Shown here: positions 18,040 through 26,512 of the stretch, piece after piece | Numbering within the stretch: position 1 is the stretch's first letter | How the letters are laid out: each line of letters opens with the position of its first letter | Assembly (NCBI RefSeq): GCF_900113645.1 | Contig: NZ_FOQC01000015.1 | Span: forward strand, 1-47,460 | From: Trichococcus flocculiformis | GTDB lineage: Bacteria; Bacillota; Bacilli; Lactobacillales; Aerococcaceae | DNA length: 47,460 nt | Reading direction: 5' to 3' | Translations under genes and position numbers: made by a program | The notes under the pieces: generated by a model | The model's input: the letters and a program-made list of their open reading frames with translations, nothing else | The model's database searches: none | Told to the model about the DNA's origin: nothing

Positions 18040-18705
18040 TTAACTTCTGGCCGTGCAGCTGTCGTTCAGATCGCATTCGCTGCAACTTGTGTTTCCGCAG
18101 CGATGATTCTTGCCTTTGGAGATGCCTTCCTCCAGAACGCCTAAAATCGCCACGATTGATTTTCTTGGCGTCATCAGCATCGAATCCGTCAGATGGACCC
18201 CGATCCGCTTGTCCGACTGCAATTCCCCTAGCAGCGTTTTGTTGGTGGCCAAAGGCAGATCCCCGTATCCGGGCGCGTAACGGAAAGTCAATGCGAATCC
18301 CGCTGGCAGCTGGCTTTCGATTTCCTGCTGGCAACTGTCCGCAATTGTCTCGACGAATGCGGATGCACAGGCATCAGCGATCATGCCCAAGGTCGGCGAC
18401 ATCATTTTGTTGCGCTCGATGAGGAGGTCTCCCTGCACGCCTAATGTACAGACCATGATGTAGACCTCTTTACATCGCTTGAGCGTGCGGGTGATGCTTT
18501 TCCCTTCCAGCACAACTGCGGTCCCCTCCAGCGTGATCAGTCCCTCAACGGAGTGGTCCAGAAGATAATGCCCATAAGTCCACTTCCCAGTGATCACCTG
18601 CTCAAACTGAGCGGCGATCCTCTCCATATCGTGCTTTGTCCGTTCGTCCGGTTGTTTGTTGCCGAAGCCAAGGTACTTTGCGACCAACTTCAGATCCGTC
18701 TTCAT
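18040..18705 (-). CDS. Stand-alone methionine synthase activation protein
   Basis: A 221-aa protein resembling the SAM-binding activation domain of MetH: RYAPGYGDLPLATN and GVHLTDSMLMTPRKSIVAILG are the recognisable core. In full-length MetH this domain reductively methylates inactive cob(II)alamin using SAM. A cysteine-rich tail (CGNTSCSECDLNDSC) is added, possibly for metal or Fe-S binding (inference). The start overlaps the metF stop by 4 nt and metH begins 20 nt after its stop, so the three genes are coupled. Its electron donor is unknown. Confidence 0.88.
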   Translation of the reverse strand: MKTDLKLVAKYLGFGNKQPDERTKHDMERIAAQFEQVITGKWTYGHYLLDHSVEGLITLEGTAVVLEGKSITRTLKRCKEVYIMVCTLGVQGDLLIERNKMMSPTLGMIADACASAFVETIADSCQQEIESQLPAGFALTFRYAPGYGDLPLATNKTLLGELQSDKRIGVHLTDSMLMTPRKSIVAILGVLEEGISKGKNHRCGNTSCSECDLNDSCTARS

Positions 18706-19601
18706 CTTTGCGGCTCTTTTCTGCAGACCGCCTTGCGTACACAGGAGATGTTCTCCATGATCCTTCTTGTCGCGTCGGGCTTGTTCATCGTGTAGATGTG
18801 CACACCATCCACACCTGAAGATAGCAGGTCGATGATCTGATCGACTGCATAAGCAATACCGGCTTCCTGCAGTGATGCCGGATCGTGCGCATATCTATCA
18901 AGTATCCGCAGAAATTTAGGCGGCAGGTTGCAGCCGGAAATTTCCTGGATCCGTTTCACCTGTTTGATGTTCAGCACCGGCAGTATCCCGGCGATGACCG
19001 GCTGTTCGATGCCGACAAGATCCAGTTTCTCCTTGAACTGATAGAAAAGATCATTGTCGTAGAAAAGCTGCGTGATCATGAAGTCAGCGCCATGGTCCAT
19101 TTTCCTTTTCAGATTTTTCAGGTCATCCACTTTGTTGATGGAATCGACATGTCCTTCCGGATAGCAGGCAGCTCCGATCGAAAAATCGCCTGCTGCTTTG
19201 ATGTCGTCGATGAGCTCGGAAGCATAACGGTATTCCGGATTCCAATTTTTGTCCGCCAATTTTTCCTGCGGGATATCCCCACGCAAAGCCAGGATGTTTT
19301 CGATGCCGCTATCCTTGATCGATGCCAGTGTCCGTTTCATGCCCTCTTTTGTCGAGGTGCAGCCGGTCAAATGGGCGATCGATTCGATGCCGAAATCCTT
19401 TTTGATACGCGATGCAATTTCGACCGTGTTGCTTTGGGCTGTCCCGCCAGCGCCGTAGGTCACGGAAATAAAATCGGGATGCAGGTCCTTCAATTCAGTT
19501 AAGGTGTCGAATACCGTCTCAAGGGCATAGCTGCTTTTCGGCGGAAAAATTTCAAATGAAACGGTCGGTTCCCCTTTGCTGATCATCTCTCTAATCTTCA
19601 T
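18702..19601 (-). CDS. metF: 5,10-methylenetetrahydrofolate reductase
   Basis: MetF makes the 5-methyl-tetrahydrofolate used by MetH. It is a 299-aa FAD-dependent TIM barrel with VSFEIFPPKSS at the start, SVTYGAGGTAQS, the LALRGDIPQ motif and a GAACYPEGH segment. The first in-frame ATG at 19628 precedes the GGGAGGAC site, so the ATG at 19601 is chosen. It heads the metF-activation-metH operon. A MET-box-like palindrome lies about 165 nt upstream, next to the LysR gene. Confidence 0.95.
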   Translation of the reverse strand: MKIREMISKGEPTVSFEIFPPKSSYALETVFDTLTELKDLHPDFISVTYGAGGTAQSNTVEIASRIKKDFGIESIAHLTGCTSTKEGMKRTLASIKDSGIENILALRGDIPQEKLADKNWNPEYRYASELIDDIKAAGDFSIGAACYPEGHVDSINKVDDLKNLKRKMDHGADFMITQLFYDNDLFYQFKEKLDLVGIEQPVIAGILPVLNIKQVKRIQEISGCNLPPKFLRILDRYAHDPASLQEAGIAYAVDQIIDLLSSGVDGVHIYTMNKPDATRRIMENISCVRKAVCRKEPQR

Positions 19602-19681
19602 AACAATGTCCTCCCTCAATTTGTTCAAAGTGGCAATTTTTCAAGCGCACTTACTTTGTGTATGATTGATCATGTCAGTTG

Positions 19682-19703
19682 ATGACTTCCCGAAAGAAGT
19701 CAT
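19682..19703. other. Hairpin in the metF leader
   Basis: ATGACTTC (19682-19689) pairs with GAAGTCAT (19696-19703). It has no U-run on the metF strand; it may be a processing or stability element, or may help end LysR transcription. Confidence 0.35.
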
Positions 19704-19765
19704 TTATTTCCAATAGTATGCCATGGAATGAAGATATAGAGTAACACCAAAAAAATATATTTAGT

Positions 19766-19782
19766 TATAGCAAAAGACTATA
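19766..19782 (-). promoter_or_regulatory. MET-box-like operator upstream of metF
   Basis: On the minus strand TATAGTCTTTTGCTATA has the arms and 17-nt length of the streptococcal MET-box (TATAGTTT-N-AAACTATA), bound by MtaR/MetR-type LysR proteins. A -10-like TATATC (19738-19733) lies downstream with no good -35, as expected for an activated promoter. Confidence 0.5.
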
Positions 19783-19802
19783 CCCAAAATAGACCGGACC
19801 TT

Positions 19803-20714
19803 TTAATTCCCATAGGTCCGGATCACTGCCTTCAGCTCTTTGATGTAGGCGGCCGCCTGCCGGCTGATCCCGGCTTTCTTGTTGGCGATCCAACCGATCA
19901 CCATCCTGTCCTCTACATCCAAAGGTACGGAAACGATATCTGTGCCGTTCAGCTCTTCACTAAGTACACCGGTGGAGATAGTGTAGCCGTCAAGGCCGAT
20001 CACTAAGTTGAACAAAGTTGCGCGGTCGCTGACCAGGATACTTTTTTTATGGAAAACGGTGCTGAGGATCTCTTCCGAAAAATAGAAGGAATTATGCTCG
20101 CCCTGTTCGAACGACAGGTAGGGGTAATCCTCGAGATCCGCCAAGGTAACGCTTTGTTTGGCCGCCAATGGATTGCGGACGCTCACAAAGATATGCGGTT
20201 CTGCTTCGAACAAAGGATGGAACTCCAATTGATTCTCCCGCAAAATTTTTTGGAGTGCATTGCGGTTGAACGAATCCAGATAGAGGATGCCGATTTCACT
20301 CTGGAAACTCTTGACGTCTTCGATGATTTCATGGGTGCGTGTCTCACGCAGCGTGAACTTGTATTCATCCGCTCCACTCTTTTTGATCATGTTCACGAAT
20401 GCGCTGACAGCGAACGCGTAATGTTGGGTCGAAATGGAACACAACTGTTTGGCCGGTTTTTTGTCGAGATAACGCTGTTCCAGCAATTCGGCTTGCTCGA
20501 TCACCTGTTGGGCATACTTCAGAAATTCGCTGCCTTCCGCTGTCAGTGTGATGCCTTTGGCGGTCCGGATGAACAGTTCCAGGCCGATTTCTTCCTCCAG
20601 GTCCTTGATGGCATTCGAGAGGCTCGGTTGTGAAATGAAGCATTTTTTGGCGGCCTCGTTGATCGATTTGTATTGGGCGACTGCTAGCATGTATCTTAAT
20701 TGTTTTAAGGTCAT
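19803..20714 (-). CDS. LysR-family regulator, CmbR/FhuR/MtaR-like
   Basis: A 303-aa LysR regulator with an N-terminal winged HTH (LKQLRYMLAVAQYKSINEAAKKCFISQPSLSNAIKDLEEEIG) and a periplasmic-binding-protein-like effector domain. It resembles the CmbR/FhuR/MtaR group that senses O-acetylserine or homocysteine and controls sulfur amino acid genes. It sits just upstream of metF-metH on the same strand, with a MET-box-like site between, so it is the likely regulator of that operon (inference). GAGGAGAGGC precedes the ATG. Confidence 0.88.
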   Translation of the reverse strand: MTLKQLRYMLAVAQYKSINEAAKKCFISQPSLSNAIKDLEEEIGLELFIRTAKGITLTAEGSEFLKYAQQVIEQAELLEQRYLDKKPAKQLCSISTQHYAFAVSAFVNMIKKSGADEYKFTLRETRTHEIIEDVKSFQSEIGILYLDSFNRNALQKILRENQLEFHPLFEAEPHIFVSVRNPLAAKQSVTLADLEDYPYLSFEQGEHNSFYFSEEILSTVFHKKSILVSDRATLFNLVIGLDGYTISTGVLSEELNGTDIVSVPLDVEDRMVIGWIANKKAGISRQAAAYIKELKAVIRTYGN

Positions 20715-20766
20715 GTTTCTTGCCTCTCCTCTCGTTGCTTTGGCATGCTTTTTTGATTCTGCTCCG

Positions 20767-20796
20767 ATTATACCAGATGGGTTCCCGCACGGCCAA
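20767..20796 (-). promoter_or_regulatory. Promoter of the LysR gene
   Basis: On the minus strand TTGGCC (20796-20791), 18 nt, TATAAT (20772-20767) with an extended TGG upstream of the -10. Confidence 0.6.
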
Positions 20797-20831
20797 GGAC
20801 GGGCTGATGCGCATCGAAAAAACGGTGCCTG

Positions 20832-20959
20832 CTCCGGTGAAGATAGCGTTCACCGGAGGAATGTCGGATCTTGGGCCGGCTGCTCCGGCCAGGCAGTTTT
20901 CGCCGTAGTTGAGGGCGAATCTGAAGTCTCTGCTCCGGTTAGGCAAGCGTTCACCGGAG
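20832..20959. repeat. Cluster of CTCCGGT...ACCGGAG palindromic repeats
   Basis: Two 27-nt copies lie at 20832-20858 and 20933-20959, both starting CTCCGGT and ending GCGTTCACCGGAG. A decayed copy begins at 20883 (CTCCGGCCAGGCAG). Together they fill much of the 300-nt gene-free stretch between the LysR gene and the small gene at 21018; the rest of that stretch holds the LysR promoter and a terminator. Confidence 0.65.
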
Positions 20960-20968
20960 TAAAATCGA

Positions 20969-21009
20969 AAAAAACCGGCTTGGCAGCATTTCCATGTGCT
21001 GCCAAGCCG
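20969..21009 (-). terminator. Terminator of the small gene at 21018-21272
   Basis: CGGCTTGGCAGCA pairs with TGCTGCCAAGCCG (20976-20988 with 20997-21009). On the minus strand it is followed by a T-run. Confidence 0.85.
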
Positions 21010-21017
21010 ATCCGATG

Positions 21018-21272
21018 CTATTTTTTCCGGTTGACTTTTTCTTCTATCATGCGTTCGAAGCTTTCTTTGTCTTCTGTCACCGCAATCGGTGCGTACTCCG
21101 GCCACGCCTCTTCCAAGGCTTCCGCGGAGTCCCCGCTCAGGAGGAGCACCTCGATTTTCCGGCCGAATCGTTGCTCCAATTCCTCCGAATAGCCAAAAAT
21201 GGATGGCACTGCATCGATTGCGATTGCCGCACTGCCGTTCTTTTTGAATGTCCTTGCCACTACGAATCTCAT
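21018..21272 (-). CDS. Small conserved-looking protein of unknown function
   Basis: An 84-aa soluble protein, not assigned to a family. The N-terminal half is basic to hydrophobic (MRFVVARTFKKNG) and the C-terminal half is acidic and helical, ending in a lysine-rich tail. A GAGGTGA site 5 nt before the ATG and a dedicated terminator show it is a real gene. No TM segment or cysteine motif is present, and neighbours give no hint. Confidence 0.6.
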   Translation of the reverse strand: MRFVVARTFKKNGSAAIAIDAVPSIFGYSEELEQRFGRKIEVLLLSGDSAEALEEAWPEYAPIAVTEDKESFERMIEEKVNRKK

Positions 21273-21372
21273 GAATTCACCTCAAAGTCCATTATAGCAA
21301 ACAGACCGCATTCTTGGTAAAAGAAAATGATGCGTTCGCATTCCCATTCCTGTTCCCATCCTGCTGATCCGG

Positions 21373-22569
21373 CTACAGATCCAACTCGGTCTGCACGCTT
21401 GCCGTTTCAGGTGCAACCCGATGATGGGCCATCACCAGCGATCCCAACCCTGCCATCACGATCAGCAAGGAACTCAGGAAGCCGATGTAAGGCGGCATCC
21501 GCAAAGCACCGAGGATGATCAATCCCAACAATACTAACCAGACGCCTTTATGCAGCTCGGGCCATTTGAAGCGTTTCGCCAACCACTGCCCGATGAATAC
21601 CGCCACAATGATCCGCGACAGATATAAAGCAATCGGATAGACGGTACCAAGGATAATCGCAATCGGAATGCCGATGACGGTGACCATCGCCAAGATGATC
21701 AGCGGCGGCACCACCAACAATGTCAGCAGACCGACTCCCAACGTCTTCAGCGGCCGTTCAGTCAATGGCCGGGCTGTATTTTGCCAGAAAGCGGGGCGCC
21801 AGATCCGGATAAGGAACCAAATCAGCAAAGCGCTCGCCAAACTCCAGAGGAACCAGACAACTGTCATGAACGGCCTGCGCGTTTCCCGCATGACAGTTGT
21901 TCCCCTATCCATCGTTTCGGCAAATTCCCAATCCGTGTCTCCTGCGATCGTTGCACCAGTCCCGATGTCAGCTTCGTTTCCGCCCTTGTAGTTGAGGTTG
22001 CCGGCTATGTTCGCGCCGTCCTGAAGTTTCAGACTATCCGTTTGCAGATTGACATCCCCGCCAATTTGGCCGCTGAGCACAATCTCGGCTCCACCCCCGA
22101 AGAGGTTGCGTTGGATAACCCCTTCCTGCAGGATGGTTGCGCCTGCAACGAAGATATCCCTGCCTACAGATGCATCCTGACCGATGGCGATATTCTGACC
22201 GGCAAAGAAAACATCGCTTTCCGACTGCCCATCAAAGGTGAGCGCTTGCCCCGCTCCATAAATATTGCCGATCACCGTCCCGTTGATGGTAATCGATTGG
22301 GCAGCCACGAACAGATCGCCGTTGATGTTGCCGTTGATCCGGACATCCTGCCCGGACACAAACGTAGTCCCTTCAACATTTCCGTCCACCTTCACCACAT
22401 TGCCCGCAAAGAAACCAGGCCCTTCAATCGTTTCACCTGCAGCTAAAGTATCCAAATTTTCCGCATTCATGGTAGTGGCCGAAGCAACACCTGAAAATCC
22501 CAACAAAATCACCAAAAATAACAAGTTGATGCTCCAGAAGAACCCTTTCCACCAAACCTTCTTATTCAT
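21373..22569 (-). CDS. Exported membrane protein with bactofilin-like polymer-forming repeats
   Basis: The 398-aa product has an N-terminal signal or TM segment (WSINLLFLVILLGFSGVASA). A right-handed beta-helix region of glycine/asparagine-rich repeats (NGNINGDLFVAAQSITINGTV) follows, of the type called polymer-forming or bactofilin-like, to about residue 215. Four or five TM helices make up the C-terminal half. Such proteins probably form a membrane-anchored scaffold; the role here is unknown. The AAGGAAG site favours the ATG at 22569 over the upstream in-frame ATG at 22605. Confidence 0.75.
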   Translation of the reverse strand: MNKKVWWKGFFWSINLLFLVILLGFSGVASATTMNAENLDTLAAGETIEGPGFFAGNVVKVDGNVEGTTFVSGQDVRINGNINGDLFVAAQSITINGTVIGNIYGAGQALTFDGQSESDVFFAGQNIAIGQDASVGRDIFVAGATILQEGVIQRNLFGGGAEIVLSGQIGGDVNLQTDSLKLQDGANIAGNLNYKGGNEADIGTGATIAGDTDWEFAETMDRGTTVMRETRRPFMTVVWFLWSLASALLIWFLIRIWRPAFWQNTARPLTERPLKTLGVGLLTLLVVPPLIILAMVTVIGIPIAIILGTVYPIALYLSRIIVAVFIGQWLAKRFKWPELHKGVWLVLLGLIILGALRMPPYIGFLSSLLIVMAGLGSLVMAHHRVAPETASVQTELDL

Positions 22570-22610
22570 CTTGCTTCCTTCTTTCAAATAAAGCGCAAGT
22601 GACAAATTGA

Positions 22611-23495
22611 CTATCCTTCGTAAACTCTTCTCAGTTCCCCAAGGTCTAATTTTTTCATTTTCAGAGTCGCCTCTGTGACGCGTGCCAATTTTTCAAGATC
22701 CGCGGTCTGCATCATCTCGTTCATGTCCGTTGGAACGATTTGCCAAGATACCCCGTATTTATCCTTCAGCCATCCGCAGTTTTCCTCTTCCGGGACATAA
22801 GAAAGGGCTTCCCAATAGTAATCGATTTCTTCCTGATTTTCGCAATTGACGATGAAAGAGAAGGCTTCATTGAATTCAAAATCATGGGCCTGAGCACTGT
22901 CCATGGATGCGAACGTTTGGCCTTCCAGCTTGAACGAGGCGAACCTTACCGTCCCTGGCGCATCCGGCTCCTCACCCACTCCGTAGTAATCCATTGCATC
23001 GATTGAAGTATCTGAAAATACAGCCTCATAGAAAAGGATGGCCTCCTCTGCTTTGCCACACTGTTTTTTTGTGAACATCAAGGTTGGTGTCAATTTCTGT
23101 TCTATCTCCCGTTCGCCGACATGCATGACCTGCCAGGACAGGCCGTAGCGGTCTTCTGTCCAACCATACCTTTTGCTGAAGGGATAAGCGTCCAACGGCA
23201 TGAGCACCGTGCCGCCATCGGAAAGCTTTTCCCAAAGGAAATCGACTTCCTTCATCGATGCGCAATCGATTCGGATGGAAATGGATGGATTGAAGCGGAA
23301 ATACGGACCTGCCGCAATCGCCATGAAATCCTGACCAGCCAACGTCATCGAGACAATATCGGCCGTTCCATATGGTGGTGGATTTTGGATTTGGCTGATG
23401 TTTGTGATTTTGGAATTATCGAACAGCGAGATATAGAATTCGGCTGCTTCTGTAGCCTGCGTATCAAACCAAAAATGCGGAACAATTTTATTCAT
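22611..23495 (-). CDS. VOC family protein with two PhnB-like domains
   Basis: A 294-aa protein with two tandem glyoxalase/VOC units (about 1-140 and 145-275), each containing the GVSWQ/GLSWQ signature (YGLSWQVMH; YGVSWQIVP). The N-terminus PHFWFDTQATEAAEFYISLF is typical of the PhnB/3-demethylubiquinone methyltransferase-like family. Substrates of this group are largely unknown. AAGGAGG precedes the ATG. Confidence 0.8.
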   Translation of the reverse strand: MNKIVPHFWFDTQATEAAEFYISLFDNSKITNISQIQNPPPYGTADIVSMTLAGQDFMAIAAGPYFRFNPSISIRIDCASMKEVDFLWEKLSDGGTVLMPLDAYPFSKRYGWTEDRYGLSWQVMHVGEREIEQKLTPTLMFTKKQCGKAEEAILFYEAVFSDTSIDAMDYYGVGEEPDAPGTVRFASFKLEGQTFASMDSAQAHDFEFNEAFSFIVNCENQEEIDYYWEALSYVPEEENCGWLKDKYGVSWQIVPTDMNEMMQTADLEKLARVTEATLKMKKLDLGELRRVYEG

Positions 23496-23574
23496 ATATA
23501 AAATCCTCCTTGATCTTTTTCATACCGATCCCGACAGTGCAAATGGACAAAAAAAATAGCGGCTGCACCGACCC

Positions 23575-23595
23575 GCCGAAGAAGTTCTTCGGCGA
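23575..23595 (-). terminator. Probable terminator of the NUDIX gene
   Basis: CGCCGAAG and CTTCGGCG form an 8-bp hairpin around 23575-23595. On the minus strand a T-run follows only after about 20 nt, so the call is tentative. Confidence 0.4.
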
Positions 23596-23668
23596 AGTCG
23601 ATGCTCTCCACTGCCATTATGCCACTTTTCGTTGGCGATGGAAAATGAGAACCATCGGCGCTGAGCGG

Positions 23669-24229
23669 CTATTGTATTCTGTTCAATTTATCATTCAGCT
23701 TGGCGTAAATGATCCTCATGTAAGGCTCGCTGCACTTGGTGAGCGCCTCTTCCAACCCCATCCAAGCGACGCCGCTGTTTTCGTCCGGTTTGACGCTCGT
23801 CTGTTGCGTTTCGTCCGCCTCCAGCAAGTAAGTCAGGTTCAGATGTACATGCGTCCCTACCTGTTTGCCGTTTTTGACGTGCCCGTCCACACTCAATATT
23901 TCGAGCGAAAAGAGCTCTTGCGATATCGGCGTTACCCGCTCGATACCGGTCTCTTCCTTCGTTTCCCGGATGGCTGTCGCCAGAAAATCGGTTTCGCCAT
24001 CCATGTGACCACCCATCCAAGCCCAAGACTGGTAGATGTTATGGTAAACCATCAGCACCTTGGTACGATCGCGATTGACGACCCAACTCGAAGCGGTGAA
24101 GTGGGCTAACTGATTCTCGCGCTTGAACAAATCATCGAATTGATCTAGATACCGAAGCATCAGCTCACGATCTTTTTCTTCCTGTTCATTAAAGGGAGAA
24201 TAGTCCGCAAGCAATTGTCTGATTTCCAT
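23669..24229 (-). CDS. NUDIX hydrolase
   Basis: A 186-aa Nudix protein. The box runs GGHMDGET...RETKEETGI (73-96), with the REXXEE metal-binding core intact (88-93). The first Glu position is shifted to E79, as in the GGHADGDE subgroup. An N-terminal helical extension of about 45 residues precedes the domain. It hydrolyses a nucleoside diphosphate-type substrate, not predictable here. AAAGGAGGG precedes the start. Confidence 0.88.
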   Translation of the reverse strand: MEIRQLLADYSPFNEQEEKDRELMLRYLDQFDDLFKRENQLAHFTASSWVVNRDRTKVLMVYHNIYQSWAWMGGHMDGETDFLATAIRETKEETGIERVTPISQELFSLEILSVDGHVKNGKQVGTHVHLNLTYLLEADETQQTSVKPDENSGVAWMGLEEALTKCSEPYMRIIYAKLNDKLNRIQ

Positions 24230-24259
24230 GATAGCCCTCCTTTCACATGCTTTTAGCGG

Positions 24260-24724
24260 TTAATTGGTTCGCGAGAAACCTTCATCATTCAGATAACCGA
24301 CAGCCGCATCACGTGTCTTGAAGATTCCTTCCATTTGACCGCTCTTCAACGCAACCGACCACATCGGATTATCGTAGATCAGCAACAGAACATCTCCGGA
24401 CCGGTCCACCCATTTTTCCGAGTAACCTTCCACATAGCCGTCTGCGGTTTTTTTCAGGAAGGAAATCGCCTTTTCCAAAAGGAAACGGATCGTTCCTTCG
24501 TCGCTTTCCAATACGGAAATATAGCCTTTATCCGTCTCTTCTTTCGGCAGATAGCCTGCATAAATGAAGGCATTGCCGTTTGGATGCAGGAAGCGGACAA
24601 CTATCTTGTGGTCCACCGCACTCGCATTGAAATGATAATTGATCCGGTTCATCGAAACCGGTACAGCCGTCAATTCCTCGTAATCATCAAATATCGCTTT
24701 TTTTTCTTCGAATGACAGGGTCAT
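24260..24724 (-). CDS. Hypothetical protein
   Basis: A 154-aa soluble alpha/beta protein not assigned to a family. Notable segments are a central helix rich in Lys/Glu (EKAISFLKKTADGYVEGYSEKW) and a C-terminal MEGIFKTRDAAVGYL. The GAGGAG site 8 nt before the ATG at 24724 decides the start; a GTG 9 nt earlier overlaps the site. It lies 30 nt before the NUDIX gene on the same strand, so the two may be co-transcribed. Confidence 0.65.
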   Translation of the reverse strand: MTLSFEEKKAIFDDYEELTAVPVSMNRINYHFNASAVDHKIVVRFLHPNGNAFIYAGYLPKEETDKGYISVLESDEGTIRFLLEKAISFLKKTADGYVEGYSEKWVDRSGDVLLLIYDNPMWSVALKSGQMEGIFKTRDAAVGYLNDEGFSRTN

Positions 24725-24770
24725 TTTATTCACTCCTCGTTAATGTTCTCCGATTTTGCGGAGGCTCGGT

Positions 24771-25634
24771 TCATTCTACCATATCCGGCTGCGGGCGTTC
24801 AGCCCCATCAGCGCATTTTTCAAGAAAATGATGCCTTCCTTCCCCATCGCGGTAGGAAATGATCTTTTCGAGGTTCACGCTCTGCACACTCTGAAAAATG
24901 TTCGCATCGATAAGCGGACTCGTTTCGCGCAGTTGCCCGATCAATGCCTTCACCTCTTTGCGCTTAAAACCTCCCAGATCGCTCGGTTGATTTTCGTACA
25001 TTTCCGTGAAACGGCAAGCGCACTGTAGGAAGGTCAGTTGATGATAGTCTTTCCAAGCGATGATATCTGCTTCCTTCACATGATAAAGTGGCCGGATCAG
25101 CTCCATCCCTTCAAAGTTCCGGCTGTGCAGTTTCGGCATCATCGTCTCGATCGTTCCGCCGTAAAACATATTCATCAGAATCGTCTCGATGACGTCATCG
25201 AAATGATGGCCCAAAGCGATCTTGTTGCAGCCGATTTCCTGGGCTTTTTGGTACAGGTTGCCCCTGCGCATGCGCGCGCAAAGATAGCAAGGGGACGAAT
25301 CCACATTCTCCACGACATCGAAAATAGCGGACTCAAAAACAGTCAGCGGGATGTCCATCAATGCGGCATTGTCCAAAATCTGTTGCTGATTCTGTTCGCT
25401 GTAGCCCGGATTCATCGCCAAAAAGACCAACTCGAACCGGAGCGGACCATGCCGTTGCAGTTCCTGCATCAGTTTGGCCAGCAGCATCGAATCTTTTCCG
25501 CCGGAGATGCAGACGGCTATCTTATCACCGTTCTGGATCAGGTCATATTCCTGGATCGCTTTGATGAAGGGCCGCCATAAGGGTTTCCGGTATTTTTTGA
25601 TGAGGCTTCTTTCGATTTGATCGCATTTTTCCAT
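24771..25634 (-). CDS. TtcA-like PP-loop ATPase (tRNA 2-thiocytidine family)
   Basis: A 287-aa PP-loop enzyme with ISGGKDSMLLAKL (P-loop) and a CYLC motif followed by ARMRRG, plus a later Cys in QCACRF, as in the TtcA/TtuA group that uses an Fe-S cluster for tRNA thiolation. True TtcA thiolates C32; Bacillota homologues of this type are less well studied, so the target is not certain. It follows pabC on the same strand with a 63-nt gap. Confidence 0.82.
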   Translation of the reverse strand: MEKCDQIERSLIKKYRKPLWRPFIKAIQEYDLIQNGDKIAVCISGGKDSMLLAKLMQELQRHGPLRFELVFLAMNPGYSEQNQQQILDNAALMDIPLTVFESAIFDVVENVDSSPCYLCARMRRGNLYQKAQEIGCNKIALGHHFDDVIETILMNMFYGGTIETMMPKLHSRNFEGMELIRPLYHVKEADIIAWKDYHQLTFLQCACRFTEMYENQPSDLGGFKRKEVKALIGQLRETSPLIDANIFQSVQSVNLEKIISYRDGEGRHHFLEKCADGAERPQPDMVE

Positions 25635-25691
25635 TTGATAAGGGTTTCCTTTCTTGCAGGTTATCCGGTTGATTTTAATGTGTATCGTTTG

Positions 25692-25718
25692 CTCCGGTTA
25701 GCGCCCGTTTCCCTGGAG
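25692..25718. repeat. CTCCGGT-type 27-nt repeat overlapping the end of pabC
   Basis: It starts CTCCGGTTAG and ends CCCTGGAG, the same 27-nt length as the copies at 20832 and 20933. It supplies the last codons and the stop of pabC. Confidence 0.45.
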
Positions 25719-26510
25719 CTGGGGCACCACTTGATATGCCCCGAGGTCCAAATGACGCTCCTCCAGAAGACTCACCGGCATGACATCCATCAAGGCATTG
25801 GTGACGAATACTTCATCCGCACTCAAAAGCTCCTCCAGAACGTACGCTCCTTCTTGGAACGGAATCTGTAATGCAGCGCATTTCTTGATTATCCGCGCTC
25901 TAGCCGTTCCTTCCAGGATACCGCAATGCAGCGACGGAGTGTATACGATTCCGTCCTTCACCCAAAAAACATTCGAAACGCACCCCTCGGAAACATGGTC
26001 ATGCGTGTTCAAAAAGATGGCTTCATCAAAGCCTTTCTGAACGGCCGCTTCCTTTTCCAGAATGTTGTCCGCATAGTTCATACTTTTGATGCCGACAATT
26101 TTCGAGAATTCGTTCCTTCTCGCATCAGCCAGACATACTTTCAAGCCTTTCGCATATTCCTCTTTGTAAGTTTTCGTTCCTGTCAGGATAAGGATATCCG
26201 CTTTCTGTTGTGTCTGTTTTGTAGGGGTCGGTTTGCTGCAGACGACCTTTACGAAGCCTTCGGAAACGCCATTCAGCTCCAGTAATTTTTCGACGATCGG
26301 CTGGAGCTCATTTTCCTCATAAGGGCAAACCATCCCCAGAACCGACAGCGCCTGGACCATGCGTGTGCAGTGCTGGTCCAGAAACAACACTTGTTTACCG
26401 GAGACACGGATCGTCTCAAAAACCCCGTATCCGTACATGAAACCCGGGGACAGTGGGCTGATCAATGCTGCATCTTCCTCAAGATAGGCATTATTCAAAA
26501 ATACTTGCAT
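25698..26510 (-). CDS. pabC: Aminodeoxychorismate lyase
   Basis: PabC releases p-aminobenzoate and pyruvate from aminodeoxychorismate. It is a 270-aa class IV PLP enzyme with PLP lysine in GIKSMNYADNILE and N-terminal FLNNAYLEEDAALISPLSPGFMYGYGVFET. Two ATGs are possible: 26516 overlaps the pabB stop (ATGA), while 26510 has proper 7-nt spacing from AAGGAG and is chosen. The last residues come from a dispersed repeat. It is third in the pabA-pabB-pabC operon. Confidence 0.92.
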   Translation of the reverse strand: MQVFLNNAYLEEDAALISPLSPGFMYGYGVFETIRVSGKQVLFLDQHCTRMVQALSVLGMVCPYEENELQPIVEKLLELNGVSEGFVKVVCSKPTPTKQTQQKADILILTGTKTYKEEYAKGLKVCLADARRNEFSKIVGIKSMNYADNILEKEAAVQKGFDEAIFLNTHDHVSEGCVSNVFWVKDGIVYTPSLHCGILEGTARARIIKKCAALQIPFQEGAYVLEELLSADEVFVTNALMDVMPVSLLEERHLDLGAYQVVPQLQGNGR

Positions 26511-26512
26511 TG

